This document shows positions 23,664-37,300 of a stretch of 64,000 nt of DNA, piece after piece. The notes below the pieces were generated by a model. The model had not been told where the DNA came from, made no database searches, and saw only the letters and a list, made by a program, of their open reading frames with translations. This DNA is from Ifrita kowaldi. Taxonomy: Eukaryota; Chordata; Aves; Passeriformes; Cinclosomatidae. The position numbers and the translations under genes are program-made. The stretch is from assembly GCA_013398055.1 (NCBI GenBank), contig VZRS01009471.1, positions 595,703-659,702 on the forward strand. Reading direction: 5' to 3'. Numbering within the stretch: the first letter of the stretch is position 1; the number at the start of each line of letters is the position of its first letter.

Positions 23664-26207
23664 GTCAGACAAAGGACACGGTTTAGGAAGCGGTAATTTA
23701 GTGGAAAAATATCTCTCATATAATAAAATAGGAAACCTCGTTTCTTTCAGTTCTATCCCTCAGATAACACCCTCCCACCCCCCAAGATATAACAATTTAC
23801 CTTTTGCTATGAAGCACAATCTCAGAGATTTCTACATTTGGCTGTTCAGGCATCTTATATAAAAAAAATCAGCATATTTCCAGACCAAAGCCCCTGAGGG
23901 CACCTGCTGGCAGTTCGGTGGTCGCCCTCCTCTTGGTCCCAAGTTGCCCATCACTCCAGGCACACACAGATTTTGGCTCATTTAATGCCCCACTCACACC
24001 AAAAGCTGAATGGCACCACAAGAACATGTCCAGGGAGCACATTTTACCCTGCGTCTCCTCCTCACTGCAGCCTTGCAAATCCTAACCCCAACTGTGCCAC
24101 ACAAGACCTGCATGGGGTAAAGCCCTCTGCTTGGTCAGTACCAAAAACCTGAGTCCCAGGCTGTCTCCCCTGAGAGAAAATGCCACTGAAGAAGCGGGAG
24201 GAAAAAGATCCCAGATGGGACTGAATCCCTGGTATCATTTATACAAAGTGAGGGCCATGCCAGGTACGGTCCAAAAATCACAGTAAGTCTTAGGAGTTGG
24301 TAGTGGGGTCTCAGGCGTGTTTGAGTTTCAGGAGAGATGTAATGCCAAGGTCACTGAGCCTCATTAACGTCTCCCAGCCAGAGCACCTGCACAGCTCAAA
24401 TCATTATTTCATGAGTTTTGGTGGAGCAGGACCCTGACTGGGAAGCAGTACTATCAACCTGACGTACAAAAGAAGGACCAAGAGTTAATGCTGAGTTTTC
24501 CTATTGCTCCTCCTTCTGCCATGCACACCATGAGCAGAAACAGATTTGATGCTCTTACAGGAACGAAGTCCCCCAGCCCCTCCATAGAGCCTGTCCCTCC
24601 TACTGCCCTCTCCAGTGCCTGGTGGTGCCATCCAGCCTTGGCTGAGCAGAGCATCACCAGAAACACACACAGGCACTGTTCACAGTGCCAAAGCCCCAAA
24701 CACACAAACACAAACCTCATCCAGGCCTGGGCCACACGACACAAATAAAACGCAGGATGCAGTACTTTGCTCTTTTTCTTTTCCAGCATGCCTCCCCATG
24801 GGATCACACACCACAGGGGGAAGAGCTCATCCAGCAACTGGTCACAATGACACAACATCCCAAAACAGTACAAAAGACTTGCCACAGCTGCTGCCCCAAG
24901 CTGATCCCCCTGGTGCTCGCCCCAGGGACACAGGACCTTCCCCTCCCACCTTGGCTGTACCCCAGCATGGTGCTTGGCCCCTGAGGAAGGAGTATAAAGT
25001 GCTCATGGATAATCCCATGCTGCCATCCCAGCACATCCTACGCCCCGCATCTTGTGGAGGATCTGTCACAGCAGCCCACCAATGCTAAAGGTCTTGCTGG
25101 AAAGACCTGAGTTTTATTTATAGACTTAGAATATGCCAAGCAGCACCATCAAAATAAAACTAAAAAGGAAATAATTCCTAACCTCTGTTGCCAAGAAAAG
25201 CAAGGATCCCAGAGGTTTGCCCCTAAGATGCTTTCTTAAAAAAGCTTTTGGGCAAAACAGCCACCCAGTGTCCCTCTCCCTTGTATTGCACAGTCAGATG
25301 CCTTGGTAAGACACAAGAGCCTATCCCAAAGTGATGGTCTTGGCTCTGGGATCTCCAAGTTTACATAAGAACATGTTCCAGCCTGTAAAAGCTCCCAGCA
25401 TGCTGCTGCTGGCACACATGCAATAAATAACTACTCTGTGATTTATCCTGACCCTTCACTGAAGAATAAAGGAAAAAATAATTACATCTATGGATATTTT
25501 TCTACTTCATTAAGATGTTTGAAGTATAAGCCCCTGTAATTAAAAAGTATGGAGTGAAACCTGTACTCCAAGTAACCAGACGATGGGGGAAAGACAAGAG
25601 ATGTGGTCAACCATTCAGAAGGGGAAATGGGGACATGTCAAAATGGTCCCTCCTAGCAAGGGGGATGCTTGCTCCAGGTAGCTCTAGTGCAGATTACCTG
25701 GGCTACTTTCTAGATAGATCTGAAGGCTCACAATAGCAATAAAATGCAATTTGCTGCTGCTGGAAAGAACAAGCTGGGACACAGCTCTGGTTTCCTGTCC
25801 ACGATGGCTCAGGGTTTGGAAACTCACAACTGTGACCCAGTGACTGCATGAACAGACTGACACTGCCTGGGCTTTCACACAAGAAACTTCTCCACACCAC
25901 ACATATTTGGGTTAAATTAATAATTCTCCACCAGACATGAAGTGCAGGGAAAACAGCGTAACTCAGGTGGTGGATGGACCAAGTAGGTTCCTGCAGGCAC
26001 AAGGGACCAAGGCCACCACATCTCAGGGAGATGCCATTGGGCAGCTGAAAGCCCTGCTGGACCCTCTGAACAGGGCTGGGATGCTCTGAATCCAGCCCAG
26101 CCTCTCCCAAACTGGTTGTTAGCCTCAGAGAAGCTCCCTCCTCTGATGACATCGAGCTGGAACTGGACTAAATTCCCACTGGTTGTTTTTCTGCACAGAG
26201 TGATGGA

Positions 26208-26263
26208 GATGGACTCAATCATCTTGGATGTCTTTCTCAACTTAAACAATTCTTTAATTCTAT
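26208..26263 (+). mobile_element. CR1 LINE 3' end remnant
   Basis: Short sense remnant: GGACTCAATCATCTTGGATG, TCTTTCTCAACTTAAACAAT, then a terminal AATTCTATGA. It lies antisense within the inferred ATP2A3 3' UTR. Confidence 0.7.
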
Positions 26264-27224
26264 GACCTGTACTAAAATAAGGTGAAATCCACCCTTTTGG
26301 GGAAGGGCGAACCACATGTCTACAGCATTAGTCTTACTGAGGCTTTATTTTGAAGGCTTATGCAGTACCTGGGTCATGTCCTGGTCCTCTACACCAGGGT
26401 GGGTCTCATCCATGGTGAAAACCTTTGAAGAGGAATTGGTTATCCCGTGGGATCAACTGATTAAATCATTTAGACAGAACACATTTGAAAAATAAAACTT
26501 CCTCAAGACAAAGTATAATAAGATTTAAAAAAATCAGCAACAATCTTCTAACCACAGAGTATCTATAAAGATCTTTTTAAAGAGCTCCATATTAAAATTC
26601 CTTGAATACATTATATATTAAATACAGTAACAACATTTCATGCAAGGTTTTCTGTACAATAAATCAGCTCAGTAGTATAACAATTCTGTACATTCCCATT
26701 GGTCTGGGGGCTCTGCTCATCTTCAATGCTGGTGATGGAGAAAAGAAAGGAGGGATGATATTTGGCACCTACTGTACAGAAGGAGAGATGCTCTTGCCCA
26801 GGTGATACAGAAAAACACTGGAAGCTTTTAAGAGGCAAAAAGTAGAAGAGAAAACCCAACAGCAAAGGAGCAAATGTTATCCCAGACCCTGGCTCTAGTG
26901 CTGTTGCTGGAATGTAAGAGAAAGGAAAGATACAGGCTCTGGCTAACTGAATATCATCAGGATGGATCATAGGGGACTGTGAGGAAAACAGGAGGGAGGA
27001 TTTGGAGAGCTGGAGAAGAAACCACCCACTATCAGCTTCTCAGCTGACGCAGCTCAATGGAGAAAGACAAATTTAATGGATTCCAAAATCCACTCCTGAT
27101 CTACAAACTCTCACTGCAGCCTGTCTCACTCCTGCTGCAGAAAAATCCCCAAAGGGCAAGATAAAGTTGGTGCCTTACTAAAAGGGATGCCACAACAAAC
27201 ACTGCTCACGGAGAAACACCACGT

Positions 27225-27232
27225 TATGTACA
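27225..27232 (-). promoter_or_regulatory. Pumilio response element TGTACATA (3' UTR)
   Basis: Minus-strand TGTACATA, a full UGUANAUA match, inside the inferred ATP2A3 3' UTR. Confidence 0.45.
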
Positions 27233-28096
27233 AGCACACATTCATTCCCATCTTGATCCCTTGGCCAGGATGCCCTGTGCAAGTCAGCGATGTTCTCCAA
27301 AGCAGAGGACATGAAGTCATGGATGTGCTCCTAAACACTTAAGCTGTACTCCTGCTAGGGAAATAGTTAAAAATTCACTGAGGAAAGAAAGTGTGACAAG
27401 GAAGGAGTGGTGGACATGAGGAACACAAGGTGGGCATCCTCTTGCTTTTCTTTACATGGCTGCCCCTACAAGGAGAAGGACTGCAGCTTATATAGTGCAG
27501 ATGGGATCTAGCAGGATGCCAGATGGAGAAGAACAGACAAGACTTCATCATGCTTTGGTGCTGGATGAGCCTGAGAAGGTGCTGGGCTTTCCATAACACA
27601 GGGATCAAACAGGACAGCGTGGTAAATAGGGAGAACATCGCCTTCCACCATATGCACCCGACCTCAACGCATAAACACACGTCCATGAGGTCCACGCCAA
27701 TGTTGGACACACTCTGAAGCTATTCCCAGCTGCTGCAGCCACTGGAGCAGAGCACAGCAGCAGCAGTGCACCCACCAAACCCAGGGACATCATCAAGGCT
27801 CAGCAACCCCAACATGTGGCCCCCTCTCCTCTCTCCCTGGCCTCACTTGCTGCCAAGCCCTTCCTGGCCCCTGAAGCTGCCTTGTGCATCCTGTCCCACT
27901 GGGGATGTGGCCTCAAATCCCGACTTCCCACCTTATTCTCTCACAAAGGCCACCTTGCCTGAGCTCACCCAGTCAGGGTGAAAATTGGAAAGAGGGTCTA
28001 AAATTTGGCAACAACAAATCCCAAGGAACCACAACAATTCAGATCCACACAGCTCCATCCCCAAACCCTACGCCAGCTGTCCAGTAATTGCACTCG

Positions 28097-28104
28097 TATG
28101 TACA
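28097..28104 (-). promoter_or_regulatory. Pumilio response element TGTACATA (3' UTR, stop-proximal)
   Basis: Minus-strand TGTACATA about 180 nt after the ATP2A3 stop codon. It would be present even in an mRNA using a proximal poly(A) site. Confidence 0.45.
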
Positions 28105-28286
28105 GGAAAAAGAAAGCTACAGAACACAACAAAATCAGTATTTTTCTTTTCGACGATTCACCCGCATTTGTCTGATAGTCGGACACATGCATGTCCTGCT
28201 GGCTTTAGCGATGGTCATGCATGCAAGACTTCAGTCCGAGTTACAAGTTAGGGATCCTCTAGTTTGGAGTGTCGCCCTCGTGTCAT

Positions 28287-28306
28287 TCATTTCTTGTCCT
28301 CTTCTC
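28287..28306 (-). CDS. ATP2A3: ATP2A3 exon 21 (C-terminal GEEDKK and stop)
   Basis: After acceptor TTCGTTTCAG, the exon completes G994 and encodes E-E-D-K-K followed by TGA at 28289-28287. The phase matches exon 20, and an acidic/basic tail of this size is typical of SERCA3a-type C-termini. The rest of the exon is 3' UTR. Alternative last exons, known in mammalian ATP2A3, could also lie in intron 20. Confidence 0.8.
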
Positions 28307-31300
28307 CTGAAACGAAGGGCAAAAAAGAGAAGGAAAAGTATTGGTGAGGGTTCAAAAGCAAACTGGATCCACATTTTTGTTACCAAGAGTGGTTGCTCCT
28401 GGGTTGATTCCAGAAGGAACCTGGAATCCTGTCTGCACAGAGCTGGCCTGACTGCAGCTGTGGCAGCTCAGGCTGTGTGAGGAGGAGGAGGATGCTGGTC
28501 CCTGGGTGAGGAAGGTCTTTGCAAGAGTTAGGAAAAGGGATGAGGTGGAGCCCTGTGGGAAGGCAAGTAGGCAGGATCCCTCCTTACTGCTCCTAATGAG
28601 GCATTACCCAGGGAAAAGCAGTGCCTCAGAGAGGAGGAAGCTCACTGCATCCTCCCACCCACCCCAGAGCCCCAGCCCTGCTGCAGCCAGAGACACGGGC
28701 ACTGCTCCATGGCTGACACCACTTACATGCACTGCACATGTACTTACACCCATAAATACCTCCAGAACGAGCCAGGAGCAACCTACTCATCACAGCCACT
28801 GTCCCAGGGCTGCCCTCCTCCCTTCTCCCTCCCTCTGCATGGATGGGGTTGGATATGGAAGGTAACAGGCAACACAGGGCCTGTAGGAAAGCAATGGTAT
28901 CCAGCTTGAACGCCATGTGAGCAGCCTCAAAATCCCTGCCAGAACTTGACTTACAGCAACTAGATCCCCAATTTTCAAGCAGTTGACAGGAGTGTCCCTG
29001 ACCCCTGAGGCAGCAGCTGCCCAGAACACATTTTTTTCCTTAAAAAAACCCCACCCAGAAGCAGCACTTGCTAAGGAGAGTTAGAAAAATCCCTTATCGT
29101 GAATCTTTTGACTGTATTTCTCTATCTTTCATCACTGCACACATCACCGAACACATCTCACTGGGGACCGCTGTTCCTGTGCTCTTGATAAATAGGGGTC
29201 CTGCCCGGGGTTACCCGCGGGGCTCCACGCCTGCTGCCAACCGTGGTGCCGACAAGCTTTCAGGGGAATTAATAAACAACAGGCAAGAGAGAGGGAAAAG
29301 GTTTTTTTGCAACTTCTGCCAAATTTTTTTTCCAGTGCTGGCTGCAGAGCCCAGCCCTTGTGTCCTGGGATAGAATGGTTTGCTGTGATGGCAGCACCCC
29401 TCTGGATGACACTGCGGGCTTTGGTGTCAGGCAGGGATGCTGGCAACTGCACTTGCAATAATCAAAATTCATCTCCTCCCCATTGCAGCAGCATCTCTTC
29501 CCTCTCCTCCAGCAGCGGAACAGTCCCCACCAGGTGACACACCAGTGGTAATTTGCCAGCCATGTGTTGGGGTTTTGGAGAGTTCCCCTTCTGTTTTGTT
29601 CTTTTTTCTCTCTTAGAGAATTTTCCCCATACTGTTGCCAGGACGATAAATTGCCGATGCTTAAGCCACACAAAGAGACCTTGCCACAGAGGGTGGGGGG
29701 GTCGCTGGGACTACTGGTCTTTCACCTGNCACTTCCCCTAAACACATCACCCTGTGGTTGTGCAAACAGGGAGGAGGATGCCATGGCATGTGACACGCAG
29801 GGACAGGAAGGGGACACAGCTGCAGTGTTTAACCACAGTGGATGCTCTTCAAAATGTTGCTCTCAGGCCTCTAAGTAACACAATCCTGGCATGGAGCGAG
29901 TCAGGTGTTTCCATGAGCCCCGCAACCAGCCAAGGTCCAACTCCAGGTCCCTGCATGCCAGTGTCCATCTGTCCTCCCCTCACACTGGTGATAGGAGCAG
30001 GACCTGTTTGCAGGGATGATGGGATGGTCACACTCCCTCTGGATGCTGCCTCACACCAGGGCTGTCACAGCCCTTCAGCATGTGCAAACCAGCAACTGAA
30101 CAATGTGAGCTCAGCTCCTCCAAGGTCTGCTCCCCCCAGGACAGCTGAGGCTTCTGGGGACGTTTTTCCTTACTGCTTTTGACTTTCCTCAACAGGTCCC
30201 TGTAAAAGGTGCTGCTGGAGGGATGCAGGATCCCACTGCCAGCCCACATCACTTCCTTCACCAAGGAAAACACTGCAGCCCTTGTAGCTCTGAAAACTGT
30301 GCATCTCCCCCATCACACCGGGCACCCTGAGCTTCAGCCAAGACCCCAGACCCCAGAAGAAAACCAAAAGGGGAATTGTCCCCCCGCCCCTCTGCAATAC
30401 CAGGGCAGCAACGCTGGCAGCTTCCCTCTGCTCTTCCATTTCTAAAGCATGACACGCAGACACGTAGGAAAAAACGGGAGAGAGGGGGAAATAAAAACAA
30501 ATATGAGGCAGCAGAGCCATAAAATCCCGTGTGCAGATTCCAGCACTGGAAGGTGCAGCACCGCTCTCCTGCAGAGCATTCCACAGCTCAAGGGAATACT
30601 TGGCCCATGGGGACACATTCCTCTGCCAGCACCCAGCCAAGGTAGCTCCATGCACAGATTACCCTACAAGGGCAGGCCACGGCCGCAGGCGCTCGCTCCC
30701 GGCTCTGCCGTGCCAGGGAGAGGGAAGCCTGCCTCCTCCGCAGGGAGCACGGGCAGCTGCAGCAGCTCCTGTGTTCCTTGGGAGTTTCAGGGGGGTTCCC
30801 TCATACCCAGGTGCAAGTACATGGGGCAAAATGAGGGTGAACAGCTCCTTTTTGCTATATGCTGGAGGGTTTTTTGTGATGGGACATGGAGATTTTGGTC
30901 CCTGCAAATTTTGCACTGTCTCAGATGCAGAGCTCCCTCTGCCCCTGGCAGGGAGTGTGATGCTCTTGTCACTGCACTGCCACCTCTGCCAGCCACTCTC
31001 CTCTGGGAGGATGCTGAAGCCTAAAGCTGATGCCAGCTTTGCAGAGAAGTGGCCAAAGCTCCCTCACTGGTGGAGACATTCAGCCAAGGGAGCAACCTCA
31101 CCCGCACATCCAGTGGCAGGAGACTGCAGGGCACTGTGCTGCCCATGGGAGAGGGAGCAGGGATCTGGTGGGGACAGCAACAGGGTGGGGTGGCCACCAT
31201 CTTGCACCTCCTGCAAAATGACTCCGGGGCTGCTGTCCTCACTGAGCACAAGGACAAACAGCTGCAGAAACGCTAATCTGCCACAAAACGCATCAAACCA

Positions 31301-34300
31301 ATTCCTGTGCATCCAAACTCCTGATTTTCAGTGGCCCTGCTGCTGTCAGGGCAGGTGTGTAGTTGTGTTGCAGAAAACACCTGCTCTGTGATTTGCCCCT
31401 GCTTTTACCACAGCACAGGTGAGAAATGGTGATGCTCAGCACCCAGGCAGGGCCTGCTGCTGAACGTGCTGAGAGCAACCACAGCAGCAACTCCAACACC
31501 TGAGAGGGCTTTGCTTTGACATGATGAACATGAGGAGGTCCAGGGACAGTGCAGGAGGGGAGCAGGGTGGCCTCAGCAGTGGGCTGATGGTGCACAGAGG
31601 AACATGAGCACTGGGGTTATCTCAGTGTCCTCCCTAGATTTGGTACTTCTGGAGAACCACTCAGAAAAGAGACTTCTGCAAGGCCTTGGCACAGATGCCT
31701 GGAAACCTTCCTCCTGCATGCCACAGGATTCAAAAAGAACAAACACTTGAATGCACAGAGCATGGAAAATATTAAAGATACTACAGCAAGAGATCCCTGA
31801 GGGTGGTGAGCCCTTTTGAGCCTGCCAGCATGTGACAGACCCCTGAGAACATCTCCGTGTTCCTGACCAGAACATCTGCAGCTCACACCATGCCAACCTC
31901 AGCCGTGCACATTCTCTTGCTCTCACACTCACATCACTCTCCCAAAACTGAGACAGTAGAAACCTCAGAGGGGCCAGGGAGGAATGAAGGCAGCCAGATA
32001 TGCAAAGCATGTGAGATGAAAGGCTGGACGTGAGCAGGGCAATGGGAGAGGAATTTAAAGCACTGAGACCACAGTGAGAACTGAAGAGTCTCAGCTTTCT
32101 GCCACTGCAAGGACAAGGAAAATCCAGTGTAATGGAAACACAACTTATCTAAATCTCATCAAAGGAGAAACTTTTCCATGCAAAACCTGAATCAGCAGAA
32201 CTCGCAGCTATACATTTGCATTCCTCAGCTGAACACCCCTGGCCATCCCTTGGAAGGTCCCACGCTGGAGACCATCCCCAAGCACTGTCTTGCACAGACC
32301 AAGTGGTAGCCTGGCCCCTGGCCAAAACTGCCATCCAACAGCTACTTCACAGACTTGTTAGGCCTTATTTTGAAGCAAAACACAGAGAGCACTGTGGGAA
32401 AGGAGATCCTGTCTGGGTAGAGACCCTCGGCTCTGTTATTGTATCTCTGTTCTATGTCTAAGCCATGTTCACCCAGACACATTCCAAGCAGGTCCCCACC
32501 ACACACGAGCAAGACTCTACAGGAAGCACGGGGACACGGCATTCAGGGATGAGACGTGTAAGGAAGCCAACCCTTGCTCTGGAGTCTTGCAGGTATTCAA
32601 CTGGTGCTCCCCGCTGCACTTGGGTCTTACTGTCCTGAGAATGCCTGGTAAAAAAATCACAAGACCACATATAAAAGTGGCTTTTGGAGGTTTTTTCTTT
32701 GCTTTTCAAAGGCCAGAGGAATCAGGAAGATGAAGAGTTTCAATTACTTCTTTCAAGTCTGATGATTAAAGCGGGGTGATTTTGCCACACAGCCATGATT
32801 GAAGAGCTGCATGGGAAACCCTGGATCTGTGAGACAGAGCAACCCGTGAGCACCAGCAGCATCGTGACCGTGGGGATGAGGGAAGCTCAGAGGACCTGAA
32901 ACATTGGGAGCGTGGCATGGAGGGGAAAACACTCTGAGCTGGTATGATGGCACTTGAGAGGATTGTGTGCCTACCAGAAACCTTGCTGTGCTTAGAGCTG
33001 TGCAGGCAGAACCAAAGAAAAGCCCTTCCTCCAACAGTGCTGGGATTTTATAGAGAAATACGAAGTGTGGGAGAAAGACAGGCTCAGTCCCAGATCACAG
33101 ATGGTGAAGTGCAGACCGAGGGCATGCATGGGATGCAACATTAACCAGCTCTCCTACACCCCAGCCGGGTGCCACGCTGTAAAATTGTTGCTACGCTTGT
33201 AATTGTGGGATAAAAGACACCTGAGTGTTGGGTGAGAGATGCAACAATTCAATAAAAATAGGCTAGAAACAATTTCTATCAGGTCTGTAAAAACAGGAGT
33301 CCCTGCACCTCTGTTTCTCCGAGCAATTGCTGAGTTTCTGCATCAGCTCAACACAGGAAAAAAGGCTGACATGAGCACCACCTGCACACCGGGACACACT
33401 GATGGGGAGGGAGTCCTGTTTGTGATCATTTCCTGCCTGCAGTACTTTCCCATCCCATATTTCCAGGTACCTGCAAAGCTCTGTTCCATGACAAACCAAA
33501 TGCAGCTGTTACAATGCCCCAAATCCCTCTGTGACAGGGCTGGCCAGACCTGCCTTCAGCCCAGGAAGGCAAGAGTGGCTTTGCACAGATTTTCTGGGTC
33601 GTTATTACAGGGTGAAGGGAAAAAGAGGGGTTTGCTATGACCCAGGTTGCCTAAGGGGTGAAAAAAGGTTTGAGCAAGCTGATGGTGTGGAAGGACATCC
33701 AGTCCTCACACTCAGATTGTTCATCTACCCCCAGAGCTTCCCCGAGCAAGGACAGTGCCTTTCCTGCCCTTCTTCTCCCTGCTATCACTGTCAGGGCAAG
33801 CACACCCCAAGAAATGAATAAAACCTGTTTTCTGGAGAGGGGCCACCCCTGTGGCAGGCACAGCACTGCTCGGCAGCCTGGGGCCAGCAGCCACCACCAG
33901 GAAAACCTGTGGGCTTAACTCAGCACCGAGATATCCCCCACAGCAACGTCTTTTGCAAGAAATGAAAGAAAAGATGATATCATCTCTTTGGAGAGCTGCC
34001 CAAAGACATGCTGTAATTTACAGCATGGAGCCCAGAAGCACACGGGAACTGCTGCCCCAGTGTCACAGGAGCTGCTTCTCCTCCAGTTGTGCTGAGGGCT
34101 GCATCCTGAGAGGTGCTGGCCAAGGGCAACCCCATTAGAACCAGTTCATAGGGCGTTCAGCTCTCAACTGATCTTAGCATAGAGGTTGCCAACACAAAAT
34201 AAGGATGGACAGAGAGGGGTGGAAATCTGAGAGGAAAAAAGAAAAGGTTCCTGTTACAAATCAGGGTTTGATTTGTTTTGCTTTATAAGCAAAGGGATCC

Positions 34301-37300
34301 AGTTCCTGGAGGTTCAAGAGGAGTTGAATTAATAACCTGTGGCAGATTTATCTAATGCTCCAGCTCCAAAGGGAGCATTTCAAGCAGATGTAAGTACCAA
34401 CTGCTCTGCCAGGCGTGGCACCAGGAAGGAAGGGAGTAGGAGAAAAAGCCCCTTGGCACAGCAGAGGTGGGTGAACATGCAGGTGTAGACATCACACAAG
34501 TGGAGGAGGTGAGCGAGGGGTCCACAAAGCCACCAGGAACCCCAAGCAAAGTGCCACAGAGCCCCCCTAACCCAGGGTGGTGCAGACCATGCTCACCATC
34601 CAGGTGGTTGCGGGAAAGGTACTTGAGTCCTTCGTCCAGCAGGATCACGGGCAGGGAGATCTTCATCACAACCACCCACTGTGCCCAGCTCAGGGGGGTC
34701 ACCTGGAAGATGAGCTGCAGGGTGGAAAGGATTGGACATTCAATAGGGAAGCAGGTGGGATATTTTGTTGTTTTAGGGGTCACGTTGTCGTATGGCAAAG
34801 GTTGAGAGAGGGTCATCCCAGGTATAAGAAGGGAGGATCCAGACAGCTCAAACAGGAGGATTTCTTCAAGGTCTGTCATGATCCAAGGTGGCTCTTGGCC
34901 AAGATGAGTAAAAAATTATGTCCTTCACCTCTCCTGCAAATGGGGAAAGTGAAGCACAAGGTAGGACTGCGTGTGCTTAGCAGCTGACAAGGGACAGTGT
35001 AACCTCCTGGGTACAGAAACACACTTCATCTAAAGCACCTTTGGGCATCAGCTGAGGCATCCTCAGCCTTGCGAAGGAAGGAGACAACTCCAGAAGGGGC
35101 TGAACCACCTTCTGGGGACATCTACACCCCTTTGCATTGCCCATAGGGAGAGCTTCTGACTTCTGGCTCATGGGGCAGAATGACTTCTATATTCCATGCT
35201 GGGTTGAGTCATGGGACCTGGTCCTGAGGGCACCTGCTGGGAACAACCATCCCAGAAGTTTCCAGACCCAAAGATTGCTCCAGGGATGTCCTTGTCCACA
35301 GGAGGCATAGGGAGGTGAGAGAGGGCACTCACAGGCATGGGCTTGACATAGAGGATGAGGAAGTGCAGAGCCATGGACATGATGATGGCCCCCAGCAGCC
35401 AGATGTTGAGCCACGGTGGCATTCGCAGCAGCGACTGGTTCTCAGAGACACTGTGAAAGGGAGGGGAGAGCGTCAGCCCCAGAAACCTCCCCGCATCTGC
35501 CCATACTGGGAATTTCATTTCCCTCCAACATGCAAGGCCATATGCTATATCCTTGCTTTTCCAGGCTGTTCATCTTCTGGCTTTGCTGAGAACTGGATCT
35601 GGATGCCCAACACAACCAGCCATGCATGGATTAGGACTGATCATTAATGACCAGATCGCTAATGAATGCAGATCCGGTCCTTCCTTCACTGCTCTCAGCC
35701 ACAGCACACAGCCTTGGAGGAGTTTCTTTATGGAAAACCCAGTGGGCCCCTGTGAGGATGCTCTGAACGGCTCTGCTGAGCCAAAGCAAAGCCCTCAGCC
35801 CACCCGCAGATGCTCAAAGAGACCCTGCATAAAATCAGTCATGCACAGAGCGAATAAGGCAGCCCTGTGGCCACCACACCTGTTCAGAGCATTGCACATT
35901 TCGATTGTCACCAGCACAGACAGAGCCATCGTCGTTGGGTATCGCGACTCGAAGATCTCACAGTCAATTCCTTCGAAGATGGGGTTGTCCTCAGTGCACC
36001 TCATGAAGTTCCTCTGTCGGCACAGGAAACCGCTGGTAAATACACGGCAGAGCAGCAGGAAAGGCAGGAGAGAGGAGGAAGAGTCGACTGGTTGGGGGCA
36101 CGTGATGAACTGGGTTGCTGTTAAATATCCCACAGTTCAAAGCAACCAATAAATTGCCTACAGTGACCCAGCTTCTGCTGGGGTTGGGCCTTAGGGGCTG
36201 GACAGTGGCTTTGAGACTCTCAGGTGCAGTTAGGAAGGCATTTGACCACACACATGTCTCCATCAGAAATCCATCTTGCATTGCACATGCCACTGGGATG
36301 TGATAGCACCTGCTTCCCCCCCACCCTGCAGTTTTCACATTAGCTACAGGAATGTAATGTGAGAACAGATCCCTTCCAATATGGGAGCTACTTTCAACTT
36401 CTCTGAATCAAACTTTCACTACCATGCTGGTGCCTGGCAGAAGCAAGGCTGGAAACGTGAGCCTGAGGGAGAGGATTTGCTTCTGTTTTAAATCACTATC
36501 TTCTCCACCAGGAATTTGGGAATGCTACAACCAATGCAGAGGAAAGGTAGATGAAAGACCCCAACACCTGAACGCACGCCCTCACCCATCTGCTCCAGCT
36601 GCCAGCCTGTTCCCCTCCTGACTCACCAGCTGATGGAAGGAGACCTGCGGTCCCTCGGCGTCGTACAGGAACCACCAGGTCGCTGCGCCCACCGTGGCCA
36701 GGCCCACGTACACTGCGGCCGAGAGAGACACCCTTAGCCCAGCACCCAGAGAGGGCCCCTGCCCCAGGGCACCCCGGGCGCATCCCAACTGCCCACCCGC
36801 ACCGACAGCACTCACCTCCGACGGCCAGGTAGCGGAAGAAGAGCCAGCCACTGATGAGGGGCTCCTTGGGGTTGCGGGGCTGCTTGTCCATGATGTCCAG
36901 GTCGGGGGGGTTGAAGCCCAGCGCGGTGGCTGGCAGCCCATCTGTCACCAGGTTCACCCACAGCAGCTGCACAGGGATGAGGGCCTCGGGCAAGCCCAGG
37001 ATGGCTGTCAGGAAGATACTGCAGGGAAAAAACAAGAGATGTGAAATTAGACAAGCTCTGGGCAGGCAGAGAAAAGTTCTGTGTCATGCAAGGGGGAGAG
37101 AGCACCTGGATCCAAAGCCCCAAAATGAATATTCACCCGAAGTCCTGAAGATCAACCCACAGCCCCTGATCAGGAACCTGAAGCCTAGCAGTGAATTTTG
37201 CAGCTAAAATTTGTTCCTGTTGCTATTAAAATTCACTTCGCAGTTGTAACCCAACTATTGACGTCCTCATGGCCACAAAGGTTCCCATTCCCAGCACAAA

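Larger units (their letters stand above)
23521..28286 (-). other. Probable ATP2A3 3' UTR (about 4.8 kb)
   Basis: Runs from the stop codon at 28287 to a classic minus-strand poly(A) context. No competing exon is seen. It includes three Pumilio-type sites, an AT-rich block (26500-26690) and a short CR1 3' end. Two internal AATAAA signals (25118-25113 and 26349-26344, minus) could give shorter mRNAs. The extent is inferred from motifs rather than transcripts. Confidence 0.55.

Noticed and set aside
30531..31391. 286-codon plus-strand frame in ATP2A3 intron 20
   Set aside because: No recognisable domain and composition like its surroundings; probably a chance open frame.
34977..35171. Minus-strand frame starting MSQK, reminiscent of the human SERCA3a ending EEMSQK
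   Set aside because: It lies in intron 19, before exon 20, with no acceptor in the right phase. The four-residue match is probably chance.
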